Source: Candidatus Thorarchaeota archaeon (GTDB lineage Archaea > Asgardarchaeota > Thorarchaeia > Thorarchaeales > Thorarchaeaceae). Taken from it: 8,960 bases of DNA. This document shows, in pieces, positions 6,983 through 8,960 of this stretch; the stretch's first letter is position 1, and every line of letters starts with the position of its first letter. A program made the position numbers and the translations under genes. Location: positions 1 through 8,960 of the forward strand of contig JAGSHP010000126.1 of NCBI GenBank assembly GCA_029855925.1, in the 5' to 3' direction. A model generated the notes under the pieces. It ran no database searches. It worked only from the letters and a program-made list of their open reading frames with translations, and was not told where the DNA came from.

Positions 6983-8068
6983 TCACTCTGCATTCTCTCT
7001 CTCACGCTTTTTTGGTAGTGCCACTAGGACTGGATTGTCCTCGGTCAATCCCATTTCAAGTGCTCCTGAGGTGACTATTTGCTCTAGGGGAATGGCTCTT
7101 TCCCAGAGATCATCAAATATCTCGACTATGTTATCGATGAGGTCCGCATTGAACTCTCTGGTGAAGTAGGTTGTTGTAACTGGTGCCTCTGTTAGAATTA
7201 GCGCGGATCTGTCATGGTTCAGAGACACGTGATTGTACGTCTTCGGCTCCGTTGTTACCCTGATATATAGTCTTCCAGCTTCCTCTTTGTTGAGCTTGAC
7301 TTGCATCTGGAAGAACTGTTTTAGTAGCTCCGGGTTCATGGCTTGCTCCCTATTCTCCAGCGACTTGAGTACGTCCAGATTGACCATGTATCTGATTTCG
7401 ACTCCTTTCCTTGCAGCTTCAAAGTACTTCTGCATGCGTTCTATGCTTCCCTCCACCAGCGTTTCTACAAACATCGCACTTGCACGGATCACATCCCCTT
7501 TCCGTGATGGTCTAATGATGTTGCTAAAGATTAACAGGTGCATCTCCTCCACGCCCTTTGCGAATCTGGTGGTGGCCTTGTAAGATCTCCCAGTGATCTC
7601 CTGAAGAAGACTCTCGGCAAGACGCTCGCTGTCAATGTTTCGCACTCTCTCTATTCTCTCCAAGATTCTCTCCTTTTCCTCTTCCAACATCTCTTCGACG
7701 TTCTCCTGAACATGGCTGATTGCCTCGGCGACCGTATTGACATCTATAATGTATCTTGGTCGAGCTGCATTGGGGTCTTCCACTCTGACAACATTGTTCT
7801 CAATCAGGATCTTGAGATCCTGTCGTAGTAGCGACTTGCTCGGCACCGACTCAGGAGTCATCTTAGCGAGCCTCTCGTGAATCTCTCTAAGTTTCAGCGG
7901 TCGAGTGCCATCCTCCTGAAGTGAAAACATAGCACCGAGAGTGTCCAACAATCGCTTTCCATGTTTAGTTGCTGTGTCGAACCCCAAGTCTCTGAGTTGT
8001 TGAATGTGTTCATCACTGAGCATTGGAACCATCAACCTGTCAGCCGTTCGTGGTTGTTGTAGCTTCAT
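6983..8068 (-). CDS. TrmB-like winged-helix regulator, paralogue 1 of 3 (operon head)
   Basis: First gene of the regulator operon and the longest paralogue, 361 residues. Residues about 35-107 form the winged helix (KRLLDTLGAMFSLQ ... LKLREIHERLAKM ... SLLRQDLKILIENNVVRVE ... RPRYIID). Residues 110-150 are a strongly charged, coiled-coil-prone helix (ENVEEMLEEEKERILERIER) suited to dimerisation. Residues about 160-328 are an alpha/beta effector-type domain (GDVIRASAMFVETLVEG ... ARKGVEIRYMVNLDV ... EPKTYNHVSLNHDRSALIL ... LWERAIPLEQ), followed by an extra basic tail ending KKRERENAE that the others lack. ATG 8066-8068 is chosen over TTG 8077 because a TATA box lies about 26 bases upstream, so the mRNA should be leaderless. 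The whole three-gene operon reads from there. Ligand and targets are not known; TrmB relatives often bind sugars, but nothing here shows that. Confidence 0.87.
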   Translation of the reverse strand: MKLQQPRTADRLMVPMLSDEHIQQLRDLGFDTATKHGKRLLDTLGAMFSLQEDGTRPLKLREIHERLAKMTPESVPSKSLLRQDLKILIENNVVRVEDPNAARPRYIIDVNTVAEAISHVQENVEEMLEEEKERILERIERVRNIDSERLAESLLQEITGRSYKATTRFAKGVEEMHLLIFSNIIRPSRKGDVIRASAMFVETLVEGSIERMQKYFEAARKGVEIRYMVNLDVLKSLENREQAMNPELLKQFFQMQVKLNKEEAGRLYIRVTTEPKTYNHVSLNHDRSALILTEAPVTTTYFTREFNADLIDNIVEIFDDLWERAIPLEQIVTSGALEMGLTEDNPVLVALPKKRERENAE

Positions 8069-8090
8069 GAAAATCAAAAAACAACATCTC

Positions 8091-8096
8091 TTTATA
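8091..8096 (-). promoter_or_regulatory. Promoter of the regulator operon (BRE/TATA)
   Basis: The minus strand reads GAAGAATATAAAG: a purine-rich BRE-like stretch then TATAAA. The box centre is about 26 bases before the ATG at 8066-8068, the standard archaeal TATA-to-start distance, implying a leaderless mRNA that begins at the start codon. No Shine-Dalgarno is present in the T-rich leader, which agrees. Confidence 0.7.
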
Positions 8097-8097
8097 T
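8091..8097 (+). promoter_or_regulatory. Possible plus-strand TATA box for the candidate RNA
   Basis: Read on the plus strand the same bases are TTTATAT, a near-perfect archaeal TATA box. A start about 26 bases from its centre falls at about 8117-8121, at the base of the first hairpin of the candidate RNA. The upstream side is not purine-rich, so the BRE is weaker than in the opposite direction. Confidence 0.4.
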
Positions 8098-8116
8098 TCT
8101 TCTGTTCTGGGTAGTA

Positions 8117-8341
8117 TGTCCTCGAAATATCGGGGATGAACCTGACCCACTACTGTTCGTGGGTGGACCAAACAGGCAGTGATGCCCTGGAAGTCCAAGA
8201 ACAGTGCATGCGGTAATCGCTGGTGCCATCTAGCCAAGAGGCATTGACGCGGAAACCTTGCGGGGCACGGGCCACACGGCTCGCGTTACGAGAGCAGGGC
8301 GCGGGGGGCGACCCTGCCTCATCTTATTCTTAGTGCCCCGC
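8117..8341 (+). ncRNA. Candidate structured non-coding RNA
   Basis: This part of the roughly 300-base gap between the regulator operon and the flavoprotein gene folds into nested helices. H1: 8117-8125/8130-8138, 9 bp with an AATA loop. H2: a long arm with ACTGTTC/GAACAGT (8152-8158/8199-8205), TGGAC/GTCCA (8164-8168/8193-8197) and GGCA/TGCC capped by a GTGA (GNRA) tetraloop at 8179-8182. H3: 8210-8217/8243-8250 with one G-A mismatch. H4: GCGGGGCAC/GTGCCCCGC (8260-8268/8333-8341), enclosing CGGGCC-ACAC-GGCTCG (8268-8283) and a GC-rich hairpin (8290-8299/8312-8320). About six G-T pairs and the GNRA loop make sense only for plus-strand RNA; on the other strand they would be A-C mismatches. It matches no family I can recognise (not tRNA, RNase P, SRP or C/D box RNA by eye). 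Ends are approximate. Confidence 0.5.
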
Positions 8342-8359
8342 CTTCAGCCCCACTAAGAA
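8327..8359. repeat. Nine-base perfect inverted repeat
   Basis: TTCTTAGTG (8327-8335) and CACTAAGAA (8351-8359) are perfect complements around a 15-base C-rich loop, starting 11 bases beyond the stop of the minus-strand flavoprotein gene. No T-run follows on either strand, so it is not a standard intrinsic terminator. Its left arm shares GTG (8333-8335) with the closing helix of the candidate RNA, so the two pairings compete. It may be a 3'-end or processing signal for either transcript. Confidence 0.5.
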
Positions 8360-8370
8360 CAGTCCCCAGT

Positions 8371-8960
8371 CTACACGCCGCTCACAGCAATGCTCTTGAG
8401 ATATCCCTTTCCAATTCTCATGGCCATTGGCAGGAAATCCGTCATCAGTCGCATAATCGTATTGACACTCACATGTCCCTGGACTACCTCGTTCAGAGTT
8501 GTGGCATCAAGCTCGCTGAGTACGATCTCTGCAGCCTCAATGGGGTCGTTGAACATAGCATACTTGGAGACGGCCCACATGCCCTTCCCAGTGTTCTGGA
8601 TGTTCTTTGCAAGTTGGGAGCGCCTGTACTCCTTCTCGTATTGATAGACGCTCTTTCTGGAGAAGTCCTGGTCCTCGGTCATTCGCTGGGCATGTCTTGC
8701 GAGCAAAGTGCCTGCATGGAGACAAGTGGTCACGCCACCACCAACAATCGATGAGACCTGCCCTGCAGCATTGCCCACTAGTGCGACGCCCTCATCTGTG
8801 AACCTGGGTATTATGCCCGCGCAAGGGACGACTCCTCCGTTGATGGCGACTATCTTTGCATCTCTTGTTTCAGGGTGGGTCTTCATGTACTTCTTCAAAA
8901 CGTCCTGCATTGGCGGCAAGCGCATCCACTGTTCACGACTGGATGGTACCCGACCAATTC
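8371..8960 (-). CDS. Geranylgeranyl reductase family FAD-dependent oxidoreductase, C-terminal part
   Basis: The C-terminal 195 residues of a flavoprotein; the reading frame runs open to the window edge, so the N-terminal FAD-binding GxGxxG part lies outside. Archaeal members saturate the isoprenoid chains of membrane lipids, often with reduced ferredoxin as donor; others act on unrelated substrates. The visible evidence is GGVVPCAGIIPRFTDEGVAL followed by VGNAAGQVSSIVGGGV, the second FAD-contact motif of the family (usually GDAAG followed by a GGG/GEG segment). A helical region follows with YQYEKEYRR, resembling the conserved YExxWR-type segment. The aspartate of GDAAG is asparagine here. No membrane helix or iron-sulfur cysteines appear in this part. 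The gene faces the candidate RNA and ends 11 bases before an inverted repeat. The exact substrate is not determinable from this fragment. Confidence 0.82.
   Translation of the reverse strand, partial: IGRVPSSREQWMRLPPMQDVLKKYMKTHPETRDAKIVAINGGVVPCAGIIPRFTDEGVALVGNAAGQVSSIVGGGVTTCLHAGTLLARHAQRMTEDQDFSRKSVYQYEKEYRRSQLAKNIQNTGKGMWAVSKYAMFNDPIEAAEIVLSELDATTLNEVVQGHVSVNTIMRLMTDFLPMAMRIGKGYLKSIAVSGV

Noticed and set aside
8040..8237. A 65-codon minus-strand open frame between the regulator operon and the flavoprotein gene
   Set aside because: It covers the operon promoter and the first codons of the regulator in another frame, overlaps the strong RNA-like hairpin, has no ribosome binding site and resembles no protein I know.
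8206..8341. SRP RNA, RNase P RNA, tRNA or C/D box RNA in the GC-rich intergenic stretch
   Set aside because: By eye none of the fixed signatures is present: no GGAA-capped SRP helix 8 with AGCAG opposite, no RNase P P4 consensus pair, no T-arm plus acceptor stem, no paired C and D boxes. A covariance search could overturn this.
8327..8359. Rho-independent-type terminator for the flavoprotein gene
   Set aside because: The hairpin is real, but no T-run follows it on either strand, and archaeal termination usually depends on T-rich tracts.
1..8960. CRISPR arrays, insertion sequences or integrase/attachment sites
   Set aside because: No regularly spaced repeats, no transposase or recombinase gene, and no tRNA gene were seen anywhere in the window.

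Overview
The window looks like chromosomal DNA of an archaeon, most probably an Asgard lineage of the Thorarchaeota/Lokiarchaeota type. The archaeal signs are TATA boxes about 26 bases upstream of apparently leaderless ATG codons, an indolepyruvate:ferredoxin oxidoreductase (IorAB), an archaeal-style DHH phosphoesterase, TrmB-like regulators and a geranylgeranyl-reductase-family flavoprotein. The Asgard hint is a Rab/Ras-like small GTPase with all five G motifs, fused to an unusual N-terminal region. The lineage is inferred from gene content; no rRNA marker is present.

Layout: (1) 1-1428, plus strand: the GTPase fusion, probably open at its 5' end. (2) 1438-3976, minus strand: iorB and iorA, transcribed iorA then iorB and joined almost stop-to-start. 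(3) 4029-5120, plus strand: a DHH/DHHA1 phosphoesterase, divergent from iorA across one short promoter region. (4) 5142-8068, minus strand: three consecutive paralogous winged-helix regulators in one tight operon, read from a TATA box at 8091-8096. (5) 8069-8370: about 300 bases without a convincing protein gene, partly GC-rich and full of nested inverted repeats; it reads as a candidate structured RNA on the plus strand, starting from the same AT-rich box. (6) 8371-8960, minus strand: the C-terminal part of a geranylgeranyl-reductase-family protein, cut by the window edge.

How the parts fit: IorAB would convert transaminated aromatic amino acids (arylpyruvates) to aryl-CoA and reduced ferredoxin, in peptide-based heterotrophy. 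The geranylgeranyl reductase homologue is a possible ferredoxin-linked consumer of electrons (inference from the family). The three regulators have matching C-terminal ligand-type domains and form the main accessory feature. Their targets are unknown; the adjacent RNA and the divergently placed box make local control plausible.

Most worth a second look: the candidate RNA at about 8117-8341, the triple regulator operon, and the propeller/beta-sandwich/Rab-like GTPase fusion.
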